Positions 1 to 7,383 of a stretch of 11,803 bases of DNA are shown piece by piece. Each line of letters begins with the position of its first letter. Position 1 is the stretch's first letter. The notes beneath the pieces are model-generated. The model saw only the letters and a program-made list of their open reading frames with translations. It was not told where the DNA came from and ran no database searches. The stretch covers positions 1-11,803 of the forward strand of contig JAQGOE010000273.1 in assembly GCA_028293725.1 (NCBI GenBank), written 5' to 3'. Source of the DNA: Gammaproteobacteria bacterium. GTDB lineage: Bacteria; Pseudomonadota; Gammaproteobacteria; Steroidobacterales; Steroidobacteraceae. A program made the position numbers and the translations under genes.

Positions 1-137
1 GGATCATGCGACGGAGCGCCCTGAAGCGCATGGCCGACGGCAGCGACGTTGCCAACAGTGTTGAATTTCTGCTCGGCGAGAAGGCAAAGAACATCACGGG
101 CATCACGCTCACCGTGGATGCGGGCAACACCGCCTAG
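1..137 (+). CDS. C-terminal fragment of a short-chain dehydrogenase/reductase (SDR)
   Basis: Only the last 44 codons are inside the window (reading frame from base 3), ending at a TAG at 135-137. The visible peptide has the usual SDR ending: an 'ALKRMADGSDVANSVEFLL' stretch, which matches the helix where SDRs carry 'R-x-x-x-P/D-x-D-V-A-x-x-V-x-F-L', followed by 'ITGITLTVDAGNTA', which matches the conserved 'TGxxxxVDGG' end found in 3-oxoacyl-ACP reductase-like (FabG-like) and related enzymes. The Rossmann nucleotide-binding and Tyr-x-x-x-Lys catalytic parts lie upstream of the window, so cofactor and substrate cannot be judged. It is convergent with the acyl-CoA synthetase gene (52 bp between stops). 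It may be part of the same lipid or secondary-metabolite neighbourhood, but that is inference. Confidence 0.82.
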   Translation, partial: IMRRSALKRMADGSDVANSVEFLLGEKAKNITGITLTVDAGNTA

Positions 138-189
138 GAGCCAGTCTCCCGAGCGAGCGGCCGGGCGGGGCCGGGGCGAGGCCAGGCCT

Positions 190-1986
190 TCACAGCCGTA
201 TCTTGCCACCGAGGAGTCGCGCATACGCCGCCTCGTCGAGAGCCATGTACGCCTGCTGTTGCCGATCATCGAAGTACAAGGCGTCTTCGATCTTCGATCG
301 ATCGTACCCCTGTACCGCCAGCTCCTGCTTTCTGAGCTTGAAGGTTCCAGTGATCTCGATCCCCCGTACGATCCGCACAAACACCGGTCTGGCATAGTCG
401 GGCAGTCGCTCGACCAGTTGGCCTCTGAATGTCGCAAGGTCGAAACCGGATGAGACGACCAGCGCAGCCATTCCAGCACGTCCGTCCGCTCCGGGGACCG
501 TAACGCCGTACACGGCCGCGTCTGAGACGCCCGTGCAGGCGGTAACCGCCGCCGTAACCTCGCCCGTCGATACGTTCTCGCCTTTCCAACGATAGGTATC
601 GCCAACCCGATCGACGAAATAGAAGAACCCCTGCTCATCCTTGCGCATGAGATCGCCTGTGCGATACCAGGCGTCGCCTGCTAAGAAAACATTGCGCAAG
701 ATTTTCTTCTCGGACGCCTCCGCGTCCGCATAGCCCTCGAAGCGTCCGCCGTGCTTGCCGGCGGTGTTGGCGATCTCGCCGATCGCCTCCCCAGCCTCGT
801 TCACACCGCACCGGACACACAGGCCCGCATCGTCGCGCAAAGGAGCTCCGCGCTCCTCATCGAATTTCACGAGCGCGACCGGCATACGATGCGACAGAAA
901 CGATGGAATCCGCCCGATCGCCCCGGGGCGTCCTTCGCAGTTGTAAAGCGAGAAGCTGCCTTCGGTGGCAGCGTAGTACTCGAGAATCTGCGGGATCTTG
1001 AAGCGCTCCTGAAAGGGCTTCCAGACATCCGCACGCAGGCCGTTGCCGCAACACAGTCGCAGAGAGTGACGTGCTTCGTCGGGGTGGGGCGGACTTCCCA
1101 GCAGATAACGGCACAGCTCGCCGATGTACTGAAACAGGGTACAGCGCTCTTCGACAATGTCGTGCCAGAATTCGCTTGCCGAGAAGCGTTCACGCAGTAC
1201 GACCGTTCCGCCGCGAACCAACGTTGCGCCTGTTGCAACGATGCCGCCGACGCTGTGGTAGAGGGGCAGGCAGTTGTACATCCGGTCGCTGGGCTGTGTG
1301 TCGATGAGGCCGGCAAACCAGTGGCTCCACTGCATGACACGCAGATGGCTGACATTGGCCGCCTTGGGAAGGCCAGTGGTTCCGGACGTGTAGATGTGAA
1401 GCGCATGAGCGTCGAGCGAGGGCGGCGGGCACTCCGCCTCAGTCAGTTTCGTGGCCCGCAGGCGCGCGACCGCAATGTCGAGCCGCAGAAATTCGTCTCC
1501 ACCCGGGCCGTGCTGCCAATACCGCACCGTTTCGGGAACATGCTCGCGTGCGGTCCGCAAACTGGAAACCAGCGCAGCGGCGACGATGACATAACGTGGT
1601 GCGACGATATTGATGGAGTGCGCCAGTGCCTCGCCGCTCAAGTTGGTGTTGAGCAACGAAACGACCACGCCGGCTCGCGTGAGTCCGAGCCAGATCGCTA
1701 GGTAGTCCGGGCAGTTCGGCATCAGGAGGCCCACGGCATCACCGGGAGCGAGGCCCACTTCAAGTGCCCAGCGCGCGTGGCGGTTGACCGAGTCGGCCAG
1801 CTCGCGGTAGCTCAATGAGGAACCCCGGCCGGTGAGCGCGGGCGCCGCGCCGAAACGCTCCGCCAGAGATTCGATCAGCACGGGTAGCGTAGGCGCTTGA
1901 CGCCGATCGATCGGCGCGGTCATCTCGAGGGCCCGCACCCACGCCTTGAGCGGGGATTTCATGTTTTCGTCAGTGCGAGCCGTCAT
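190..1986 (-). CDS. FATP-type (very-)long-chain acyl-CoA synthetase
   Basis: An adenylate-forming (ANL superfamily) ligase of 598 residues. These enzymes use ATP to activate a carboxylic acid as acyl-AMP and transfer it to CoA. The order of motifs is complete: P-loop 'YTSGTTGLPKAA' at about residues 199-210, 'YYAATEG' at about 337-343, 'YRTGDL' at 441-446, and 'DRVGDTYRWKGENVST' from about 459. A C-terminal 'TGTFKLRK' supplies the catalytic-lysine region. The 'GDT[FY]RWKGENVST' block and 'FFYFVDR' are typical of the FATP/SLC27 very-long-chain acyl-CoA synthetase branch, whose usual length is about 600 residues. The ATG at 1986 is preferred over a second ATG eight codons later because GGAG (complement of 1993-1996) lies 6 nt upstream. 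The gene is divergent from the MetY-like gene, with only 38 bp between starts. The substrate is not predictable by eye; a fatty or other hydrophobic acid is likely. Confidence 0.9.
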   Translation of the reverse strand: MTARTDENMKSPLKAWVRALEMTAPIDRRQAPTLPVLIESLAERFGAAPALTGRGSSLSYRELADSVNRHARWALEVGLAPGDAVGLLMPNCPDYLAIWLGLTRAGVVVSLLNTNLSGEALAHSINIVAPRYVIVAAALVSSLRTAREHVPETVRYWQHGPGGDEFLRLDIAVARLRATKLTEAECPPPSLDAHALHIYTSGTTGLPKAANVSHLRVMQWSHWFAGLIDTQPSDRMYNCLPLYHSVGGIVATGATLVRGGTVVLRERFSASEFWHDIVEERCTLFQYIGELCRYLLGSPPHPDEARHSLRLCCGNGLRADVWKPFQERFKIPQILEYYAATEGSFSLYNCEGRPGAIGRIPSFLSHRMPVALVKFDEERGAPLRDDAGLCVRCGVNEAGEAIGEIANTAGKHGGRFEGYADAEASEKKILRNVFLAGDAWYRTGDLMRKDEQGFFYFVDRVGDTYRWKGENVSTGEVTAAVTACTGVSDAAVYGVTVPGADGRAGMAALVVSSGFDLATFRGQLVERLPDYARPVFVRIVRGIEITGTFKLRKQELAVQGYDRSKIEDALYFDDRQQQAYMALDEAAYARLLGGKIRL

Positions 1987-2024
1987 AATAGGCTCCGGAA
2001 AAAGCGGCGGGAGTCAGCACCATA
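1987..2024. promoter_or_regulatory. 38-bp divergent start region with both ribosome binding sites
   Basis: This short gap separates the ATG of the acyl-CoA synthetase (- strand, 1986) from the ATG of the MetY-like gene (+ strand, 2025). On the minus strand GGAG (1993-1996) is 6 nt from its ATG. On the plus strand GGGAG (2009-2013) is 11 nt from its ATG. The gap is too small to hold two full promoters, so at least one promoter should lie inside the opposite coding region, or the transcripts overlap at their 5' ends. No convincing -35/-10 pair was seen. Confidence 0.5.
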
Positions 2025-3305
2025 ATGAAAAACGAGACAATTGCCCTGCACGGCGGTTTTGACTCCGACCCTACCACCAAAGCGGTGGCAGTGCCGATCT
2101 ATCAGACTGTTGCATACTCCTTCGACAGTGCTGAGCACGGCGCCGCGCTCTTCAACCTGGAAGCGGAAGGCTATCGCTACACCCGCATAGGCAACCCAAC
2201 GAATGCCGTGCTCGAACAGCGTGTTGCCATGCTCGAGGGCGGCATCGACGGTTTGAGCTGCAGCTCGGGTCAAACGGCGTTGTATTACGCGTCGCTGAAC
2301 GTGGCGGAGGCGGGGCGCAACATCATTTCCGTGCCGCAGCTCTACGGTACCACGCACACACTGTTTGCCCACATATTGCCGAAGCTCGGTGTCAATGTCC
2401 GCTTTGCAAAGTCCGATCGTCCGGAAGATCTCGAGGTGTTGATTGACGAGAACACCCGCGCCCTGTTCTGCGAGACTGTGGGAAACCCTGCCGGCAATGT
2501 ATGCGACCTGGAGGCGCTGGCCGCGGTGGCGCATCGCGCCGGGGTGCCGCTGATCGTTGATAACACGGTGCCGACCCCCATTCTGGTGCGTCCGATCGAA
2601 TATGGTGCAGACATCGTCCTGCACTCACTCACGAAGTTTCTGGGCGGCCACGGTACGAGCCTGGGCGGTATCATTGTCGACAGCGGAAATTTCGATTGGC
2701 AGAAACACGCCGCCCGCTACCCGACTTTTACGACGCCGGACGAGTCCTACCACGGGCTCGTGTACACGGAGCACTATGGTAAAAAAGCCTTTCTAGGCCG
2801 CTGCCGCAGCGTTTACCAGCGAACGATGGGCGCTGTGTTGGCTCCCATGAACGCGTTCCTGCTGCTTCAGGGCATTGAGACCGTGGCCCTGCGCATGGAT
2901 CGCCATGTGGAGAACGCGCGGCGTGTAGCGGAATTTCTGCGCGACGATCCGCGTGTTGCTTCGGTGAGTTACGCCGGCTTTCCGGACAATCCCTACTACC
3001 CCCTGGTGCAGAAATACCTGGGCGGCAGGGCCTGCTCGCTGCTGACCTTCGCCATTCGCGGTGGCTTCGATGGTGGCACTCGGTTCTACAACGCGCTGGG
3101 CCTGTTCAAACGGCTGGTGAATCTGGGCGATGCGAAATCGCTGGCCTGTCATCCTGCCTCGACCACTCACCGGCAGATGTCGCCGGCGGAGCAGCGTCTC
3201 GCGGGCATCGGGCCAGAAACTATCCGGCTCAGTGTTGGTATCGAGCACATCGACGACATCCTCGCCGATCTCGATCAAGCGCTTGCCGCTGCGACGCGCG
3301 GCTGA
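2025..3305 (+). CDS. O-acylhomoserine sulfhydrylase (MetY-like, PLP-dependent Cys/Met metabolism family)
   Basis: The protein has 426 residues, the normal length for MetY-type O-acetylhomoserine (thiol)-lyases. Members bind PLP and replace the acyl group of an O-acylhomoserine at the gamma carbon with sulfide, methanethiol or another nucleophile. Visible family features are the N-terminal 'ETIALHGGF', 'VPIYQTVAYSFDS', the 'YRYTRIGNPTNAVLEQRVAMLE' region, 'SCSSGQTAL', 'VDNTVPTP' and the Schiff-base lysine in 'HSLTKFLGGHG' (Lys204). The C-terminal 'RLSVGIEHIDDILADL' is also typical. The gene heads a two-gene unit, with its TGA 13 bp before the decarboxylase ATG. In this locus it lies near a MetA-like acyltransferase that could supply its substrate. 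It could serve ordinary homocysteine synthesis, but the neighbourhood with a carrier protein and amino acid ligase favours a specialised gamma-replacement. That last point is inference. Confidence 0.92.
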   Translation: MKNETIALHGGFDSDPTTKAVAVPIYQTVAYSFDSAEHGAALFNLEAEGYRYTRIGNPTNAVLEQRVAMLEGGIDGLSCSSGQTALYYASLNVAEAGRNIISVPQLYGTTHTLFAHILPKLGVNVRFAKSDRPEDLEVLIDENTRALFCETVGNPAGNVCDLEALAAVAHRAGVPLIVDNTVPTPILVRPIEYGADIVLHSLTKFLGGHGTSLGGIIVDSGNFDWQKHAARYPTFTTPDESYHGLVYTEHYGKKAFLGRCRSVYQRTMGAVLAPMNAFLLLQGIETVALRMDRHVENARRVAEFLRDDPRVASVSYAGFPDNPYYPLVQKYLGGRACSLLTFAIRGGFDGGTRFYNALGLFKRLVNLGDAKSLACHPASTTHRQMSPAEQRLAGIGPETIRLSVGIEHIDDILADLDQALAAATRG

Positions 3306-3318
3306 GGGTGAGTCTCGC

Positions 3319-4740
3319 ATGACCCCAGTGAAGGATGACCTCCCCGAGCCGGGCGCCGAACTGTTCCCCGCGCGTCCGACACGTGAGCGCATCGACGATC
3401 TGCTCACTCGCGAGCTCGCGGACGCGACTGAGCGAGTCACGCTGGGCTCGGTTATGCCGACGCTGGATATGGGGAAATTTCGCCAGGAGTTGGCCGGCTT
3501 CGACTTCGAAATCCCGCGGCCCGCCGAGCAGGTACTCGCCTGGAGTATCCAGCAGCTCGAGCAGGGCGCCGTTCACATGACCCACCCGCGCTATTTCGGA
3601 CTGTTCAATCCCGCTCCGGTGGCTCCGGCGCAATGGGCGGATCGCATCGCCGGTGCTTTCAATCCGCAGTTGGCCAGCTCAGGCTCATCGCCGACCCCGG
3701 TTGAGATCGAGGCCCACGTCATTCGTGCGATGGCCCGCCGTGCCGGACTTCCCGCCGACTCCGCTGGCCACTTCACCACGAGTGGCTCCGAAGCCAACTA
3801 CACCGCGTTGCTTTGTGCCCTGACACGCGCGCAGCCTCGCTTCGGTGCCGAGGGTGTGCGCGCGTTTTCCGGACCTGTCGCGTTCTATACGTCGCGCGAG
3901 TGTCACCCGGCATGGTTGAAAATTGCTCACCAGGCGGGGGTGGGGCGCTCGGCACTGCGACTCGTGGCAACTGATGGGCACGGTCGAATGGATAGCGAGG
4001 CTCTCGCCGAAGCGGTGGCGGACGATCGACGTGACGGCGTGGTGCCGGTACTCATCGTCGCTACAGCGGGGACCACCGGCGGCGGCATGATCGATCCATT
4101 GGAACGCTGTGCAGCCATCGCTCGCTCGAACGGAATTTGGTACCACGTCGACGCCGCATGGGGAGGCGCTGCGCTGGCCTCAGATCGGCTGCGAGGCACT
4201 CTCGCCGGCATCGAGCTGGCTGACTCATTGACGATCGACGCCCATAAGTGGTTTGCCACGACGATGGGCTGCGGCATGTTTGTTTCACGGGACGCCGCGG
4301 TATTGAGTGAAGCGTTCCAGGTTGGCGGGGACTTCATGCCCTCGAGCGCTTCGAGCCTGGACCCGTACCTGAACACTGTGCAGTGGTCGCGGCGCTTTCT
4401 GGGTCTGCGGCTGTTTCTGGCACTGGCGGTCGCCGGCTGGAAGGGCTACGGCGCCCACGTGGAACGCGCCGCGGATGTCATCGAGCAGATCAAGGTGAGG
4501 CTCGTCAGCCGCGGCTGGTCGGCGCTCAACGACTCACCCCTGGCTGTTTTGTGCGCTGCACCACCGGCTGGGCTGGGTGATGTCCGAGGGATTGTCACCC
4601 GCCTGTTGGCTTCGGGCCGAGCCTGGGTGGCACGGACGAAATTCGAGGGACGCGAGGTTGTCAGGATCTGCGCCACGCACGGAGAGACCACGCTCGCCGA
4701 CGTGGATGAGCTCGTGCGCGCGCTAAACGCCGGGGGCTGA
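3319..4740 (+). CDS. Group II PLP-dependent amino acid decarboxylase (aromatic/tyrosine decarboxylase-like)
   Basis: The protein has 473 residues from the ATG at 3319. The open frame reaches back to 3130, but those 63 codons lie within the MetY-like gene. The 3319 start has GGTGAG (3307-3312) 6 nt upstream, and its product begins like the family. Motifs include 'TSGSEANYTALL' (PLP-phosphate contact region), 'HVDAAWGG' at residues 276-283 with the PLP pyridine-nitrogen Asp278, and 'TIDAHKWF' with the Schiff-base Lys310. Group II decarboxylases (Pfam PLP_deC type) remove the alpha-carboxyl of an amino acid to give an amine. The gene follows the MetY-like gene closely, so the two are probably co-transcribed and the decarboxylase may act on the gamma-replacement product. 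Its substrate (aromatic, glutamate-like, or an unusual sulfur amino acid) cannot be read from the sequence. Confidence 0.9.
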   Translation: MTPVKDDLPEPGAELFPARPTRERIDDLLTRELADATERVTLGSVMPTLDMGKFRQELAGFDFEIPRPAEQVLAWSIQQLEQGAVHMTHPRYFGLFNPAPVAPAQWADRIAGAFNPQLASSGSSPTPVEIEAHVIRAMARRAGLPADSAGHFTTSGSEANYTALLCALTRAQPRFGAEGVRAFSGPVAFYTSRECHPAWLKIAHQAGVGRSALRLVATDGHGRMDSEALAEAVADDRRDGVVPVLIVATAGTTGGGMIDPLERCAAIARSNGIWYHVDAAWGGAALASDRLRGTLAGIELADSLTIDAHKWFATTMGCGMFVSRDAAVLSEAFQVGGDFMPSSASSLDPYLNTVQWSRRFLGLRLFLALAVAGWKGYGAHVERAADVIEQIKVRLVSRGWSALNDSPLAVLCAAPPAGLGDVRGIVTRLLASGRAWVARTKFEGREVVRICATHGETTLADVDELVRALNAGG

Positions 4741-4753
4741 GCTCGGGCCTGAG

Positions 4754-5035
4754 TCAGACAGGTTTCAGCAGCTTCACAACGAGGGTTTCGACCGAAGCGA
4801 TCGAGTCGAAGTTTTCCGGCGTGATCTCCGTCTGTGGGATGGACAGATCGAACTCGACCTCGATGGCCAGCATGAGGTTGATCATTTTCATGGAGCTCAT
4901 GCCCAGCTCGTTCAGTCGGGCCATGACGGGCAGCGGCCCGGCTCCCGCCGGACGCTCCAGAATCCGCTCCACCAGCCCGATGATACGGTCGTGCGGCGAG
5001 CCGGCGCCGCTTTGATTTTCCTGCAACTCGCTCAT
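4754..5035 (-). CDS. Acyl/aminoacyl carrier protein with a 'GMSSMKM' attachment motif
   Basis: A 93-residue carrier protein. Residues 15-92 fit the four-helix phosphopantetheine-binding fold. The attachment region reads 'LNELGMSSMKMINLMLAIE', followed by 'EFDLSIPQTEITPENFDSI', the usual acidic helix II to helix III sequence of ACPs. The canonical Asp-Ser-Leu is replaced by Ser47-Ser48-Met49, so Ser48 is the expected 4'-phosphopantetheine site. The start at 5035 was chosen because its ATG overlaps the TGA of the MetA-like gene as ATGA, which implies translational coupling; no good separate Shine-Dalgarno is visible. An open frame extends upstream to 5110, but that part lies inside the MetA-like gene. 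The probable partner is the amino acid:[carrier protein] ligase encoded at 7384-8337, since these ligases commonly occur next to a dedicated carrier protein. It is convergent with the decarboxylase gene, 13 bp apart. Confidence 0.9.
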   Translation of the reverse strand: MSELQENQSGAGSPHDRIIGLVERILERPAGAGPLPVMARLNELGMSSMKMINLMLAIEVEFDLSIPQTEITPENFDSIASVETLVVKLLKPV

Positions 5036-6054
5036 AAGCCGGACGGGGACACCCTTGATGGCGGAAGACGGACTGTGTTCTTTTTCATGCCGGCCAGGAG
5101 TGCCAGCCAATTACGGTAAATTCCTGTCGCCCCCGCGCTCCAGGTGCTCTGCAGGGTAGCGGCGATCGGGGTCATTGGAAAGTCCGCCGCCAATTCCGCG
5201 GTGGGTTCGGCCCGTGCTCGAGCCTCGAAAGCCCCGAGCAGCTCGAGCGCCGCCGGCGGGAAATAACCGTGCGGCAGCGTTGGGTAGTGTGCCTGTTGCC
5301 CGCGTAGGAAGCGCCCGACGTCGCGGCGGTACTCCCGCAGCAGGGTCGTGTCTTCGTACTCGGGGTGTCCCTGAAAAAACACGAGCAGGCTGCCGGCCTG
5401 TTTAGTAAACATATCCGCACCGGAGGCGGCCGAGGCGCTCACGATGGTGTAGCCAGCGTCACGCAAGGCGTCGACGGGTAGCTCGTTCCAACGTGAATGC
5501 GGCGTGTGCAATGGCGTAGCAATGCCTTTCAGCAGCGGCTGATCAGGCAAGGTGTCATGGGCAAAGACCCCACAGCGCTTCTGCTCGAGCCGGCGGCGCC
5601 GGATGCCGTCCAGAAGCTCCACGGCCGCATGGGCGGCCAGGCAGGACCAGATGCTGGAAGTGGTGTTGGCTTGCGCCCACTGCAGGAGCTCGCGTAGGCG
5701 CTCCCAGTAAGGCTCATCGCTCAACAGCGGTGCGACGGGCTCCGTACCCGTGACAATGAGCGCGTCGGGCGGCTCCCTGTGCAGCTCATTGATAGACCAA
5801 TACCTGTCACCGTTGACATGCGCGAGGCCCGCGGGCCCGCGTGGTACTTCCGGTAAAAAGTAAAATCGCAGCTGTACCGGCACGGTGTCCGCGGCTGCGC
5901 TCAGCAGGCGGGCGAACTGTGCTTCGGTGGCTTCGAGCGCCGTGTCCGGCATATTGTTGACTAAGCCGACAACGACACCGCGTTGGGCACGAGGGCGCTT
6001 CGCACCCCTTTGGAGCGCGGCGCGGGAACGGGCGGACTCAATCTCGAGTGGCAT
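5032..6054 (-). CDS. MetA-like homoserine O-acyltransferase
   Basis: The protein has 340 residues with the class I glutamine-amidotransferase-like fold of MetA. That family transfers an acyl group from acyl-CoA to the hydroxyl of homoserine through a cysteine acyl-enzyme. The catalytic set is present: Cys138 in 'SIWSCLAAHAAVELL', and His230 and Glu232 in 'FFQGHPEYED'. These correspond to Cys142, His235 and Glu237 of E. coli MetA. 'PHSRWNEL' and 'EPYWERL' are also family-like. Two regions differ from E. coli MetA. 'MPDTALEATEAQF' lacks the Lys of the usual 'MPKK.ETE', and 'VTGTEPVAPLL' replaces the 'VTGAPLG/VTGAPVE' segment that influences succinyl versus acetyl choice. It ends in an ATGA overlap with the carrier protein gene, so a carrier-bound acyl donor is possible (inference). 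It shares a 125-bp divergent region with the acyl-CoA dehydrogenase gene. Confidence 0.85.
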   Translation of the reverse strand: MPLEIESARSRAALQRGAKRPRAQRGVVVGLVNNMPDTALEATEAQFARLLSAAADTVPVQLRFYFLPEVPRGPAGLAHVNGDRYWSINELHREPPDALIVTGTEPVAPLLSDEPYWERLRELLQWAQANTTSSIWSCLAAHAAVELLDGIRRRRLEQKRCGVFAHDTLPDQPLLKGIATPLHTPHSRWNELPVDALRDAGYTIVSASAASGADMFTKQAGSLLVFFQGHPEYEDTTLLREYRRDVGRFLRGQQAHYPTLPHGYFPPAALELLGAFEARARAEPTAELAADFPMTPIAATLQSTWSAGATGIYRNWLALLAGMKKNTVRLPPSRVSPSGL

Positions 6055-6179
6055 GGAGACTCACTTCATCCAACTTCCTGTAATGAATGCTTTACTCTTT
6101 TGTGTAAGGATTGTTGTGCATTATTACGCTTCTTGGCGTATCGTGACAGGAGAATTAGAGCGTAAATAGGTCCATTTTC
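6055..6179. promoter_or_regulatory. Divergent, AT-richer intergenic region (likely promoters of both flanking units)
   Basis: This is the only sizeable non-coding gap in the biosynthetic core, and it is clearly richer in A/T than the flanking genes. It must carry the promoters of the MetA-like/ACP unit (-) and of the dehydrogenase-ligase unit (+). A perfect 5-bp inverted repeat, TACGC-(6 nt)-GCGTA, lies at 6125-6140 and could be an operator half-site pair or chance. AGG at 6168-6170 is a modest Shine-Dalgarno 9 nt before the dehydrogenase ATG. An AGGAGA at 6148-6153 is too far away to serve it. No strong -35/-10 pair could be fixed by eye on either strand. Confidence 0.55.
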
Positions 6180-7376
6180 ATGGAAGCGCCCTCGATCTCA
6201 AGAACTGTCGATTTCTCGCCCGGTGATCTTTTGACGCGTGCCCGGGCGGTCGCCGGCATCGCGGCCAACAACGCGATCGACGTCGATGCGTCCTCACGTT
6301 TTCCCGCTGAATCCTGTGCCGCCCTCAAAGAGCAACGCCTGCTGGGTGTCATGGTGTCGCGCGACCTGGGCGGCGAGGGCGCGAGCATCGCCGACGTGGC
6401 GGACATCTGCTACCTGTTAGGTCAGGCGTGCGCGTCGACCGCCATGATCTATGCGATGCATCAGATAAAAGTGGCTTGTGTGACGCGTCACATGCGTGAC
6501 AACGGCGTGTTGGCAAACACGATGCGCCGCCTGTGCGCCGAGCAGTTGCTACTGGCATCTTCCACGACCGAAGGTCAGAGCGGCGGAAACGTGCGCACCA
6601 GCGAAGCGCCCGTCGAGCACGAGGACGGCCGCATACGGCTCGAGCGCCGCGCCAGTGTTATTTCATACGGTGCCTATGCCGACGGTATCGTGACCACGGC
6701 GCGCCGTTCGGCGAGTGCGGCCGGCTCCGACCAGGTGTTGGTTGCATTCCTGAAGAGCGACTACACGCTGACGCGGCTGCAGGGATGGAACACCCTGGGC
6801 ATGCGCGGTACCTGCAGTGAAGGCTACACGCTGAAGGCGACCGGGCAGGCGGCCCAGATCCTTCCCGATCCGTACGAGACGATCCACGCGCAAACCATGG
6901 TGCCGTTCGCGCACCTGTTATGGGGCTCTGTCTGGACTGGCATTGCGGCCAGCGCGACGAGCCGCGCGCAGGCGTTCATCAGGCAGGCGATGCGGACCTC
7001 GAATGGCCAGTTGCCACCCGGCGCGCCGCAGTTCACGCAAGCTCTGAAGTCCCTGCGCACACTGCGCGGGATGTTGGCGACGTCCCTGCGCACCTACGAG
7101 CGCAACATGAACGACCCGAAGGCGCTGGCCTCCGTCGACTTCCAGTCGGTGATTACACTCACGAAAGTCGAGGCCTCGGAACTCGCTGTCGCCATCGTCA
7201 TGAGCGCGATGCGGGCTTGCGGGTTATCCGGCTACCGCAGCGACGGCGACTTCACCCTCGGCCGCCATCTGCGTGATGTGTTGTCGTCGCCGATCATGAT
7301 CAACAACGATCGGATCCTGGCGAACCTGGCGACCAGTTCTTTGATGACACCCATTCCTACTTCGATGCGTGACTGA
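6180..7376 (+). CDS. Acyl-CoA dehydrogenase family flavoprotein with an atypical active site
   Basis: The protein has 398 residues, a normal length for acyl-CoA dehydrogenases, which bind FAD and desaturate acyl thioesters. Visible features are 'ACASTAMIYAMHQ' at about 83-95 (N-terminal helical domain), 'ASSTTEGQSGGNVRT' at about 126-140, 'WNTLGMRGTCSEGY' at about 203-216 (middle beta domain), and 'GRHLRDVLSSPIMINNDRI' at about 361-379. In typical members this last stretch reads '...YEGTNEI' and supplies the catalytic glutamate. Here that position reads 'MINNDRI', and the alternative glutamate site of isovaleryl-CoA-type enzymes (around 'TGIAASATSRA', about 253-263) also has no Glu. The gene leads the (+) unit, and its TGA is 7 bp from the ligase ATG. 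A tethered aminoacyl-carrier protein is a likely substrate by context (inference). The ATG at 6180 is the only reasonable start, with an in-frame TAG at 6156 upstream. Confidence 0.87.
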   Translation: MEAPSISRTVDFSPGDLLTRARAVAGIAANNAIDVDASSRFPAESCAALKEQRLLGVMVSRDLGGEGASIADVADICYLLGQACASTAMIYAMHQIKVACVTRHMRDNGVLANTMRRLCAEQLLLASSTTEGQSGGNVRTSEAPVEHEDGRIRLERRASVISYGAYADGIVTTARRSASAAGSDQVLVAFLKSDYTLTRLQGWNTLGMRGTCSEGYTLKATGQAAQILPDPYETIHAQTMVPFAHLLWGSVWTGIAASATSRAQAFIRQAMRTSNGQLPPGAPQFTQALKSLRTLRGMLATSLRTYERNMNDPKALASVDFQSVITLTKVEASELAVAIVMSAMRACGLSGYRSDGDFTLGRHLRDVLSSPIMINNDRILANLATSSLMTPIPTSMRD

Positions 7377-7383
7377 CGTGCCC

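Noticed and set aside
138..189. Possible terminator between the SDR and acyl-CoA synthetase genes
   Set aside because: The gap is very GC-rich and can fold, but no clean hairpin followed by a T-run was found on either strand.
751..1701. Long plus-strand frame (316 codons) inside the acyl-CoA synthetase gene
   Set aside because: It is fully antisense to a gene with all ANL motifs. Its translation matches no family and it is a typical high-GC shadow frame.
1983..2624. Minus-strand frame of 213 codons
   Set aside because: It is antisense to the MetY-like gene. The translation is Arg/His-rich with no recognisable domain.
3130..3318. 63-codon upstream extension of the decarboxylase
   Set aside because: It lies inside the MetY-like gene, its Arg/Ser-rich translation is not family-like, and the ATG at 3319 has a good ribosome site.
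4741..4753. Terminator between decarboxylase and carrier protein genes
   Set aside because: Only 13 bp separate the convergent stops, and no hairpin with a T-run was seen around them.
5036..5110. 25-codon upstream extension of the carrier protein
   Set aside because: It lies within the MetA-like gene. The ATGA overlap start gives a normal ACP length.
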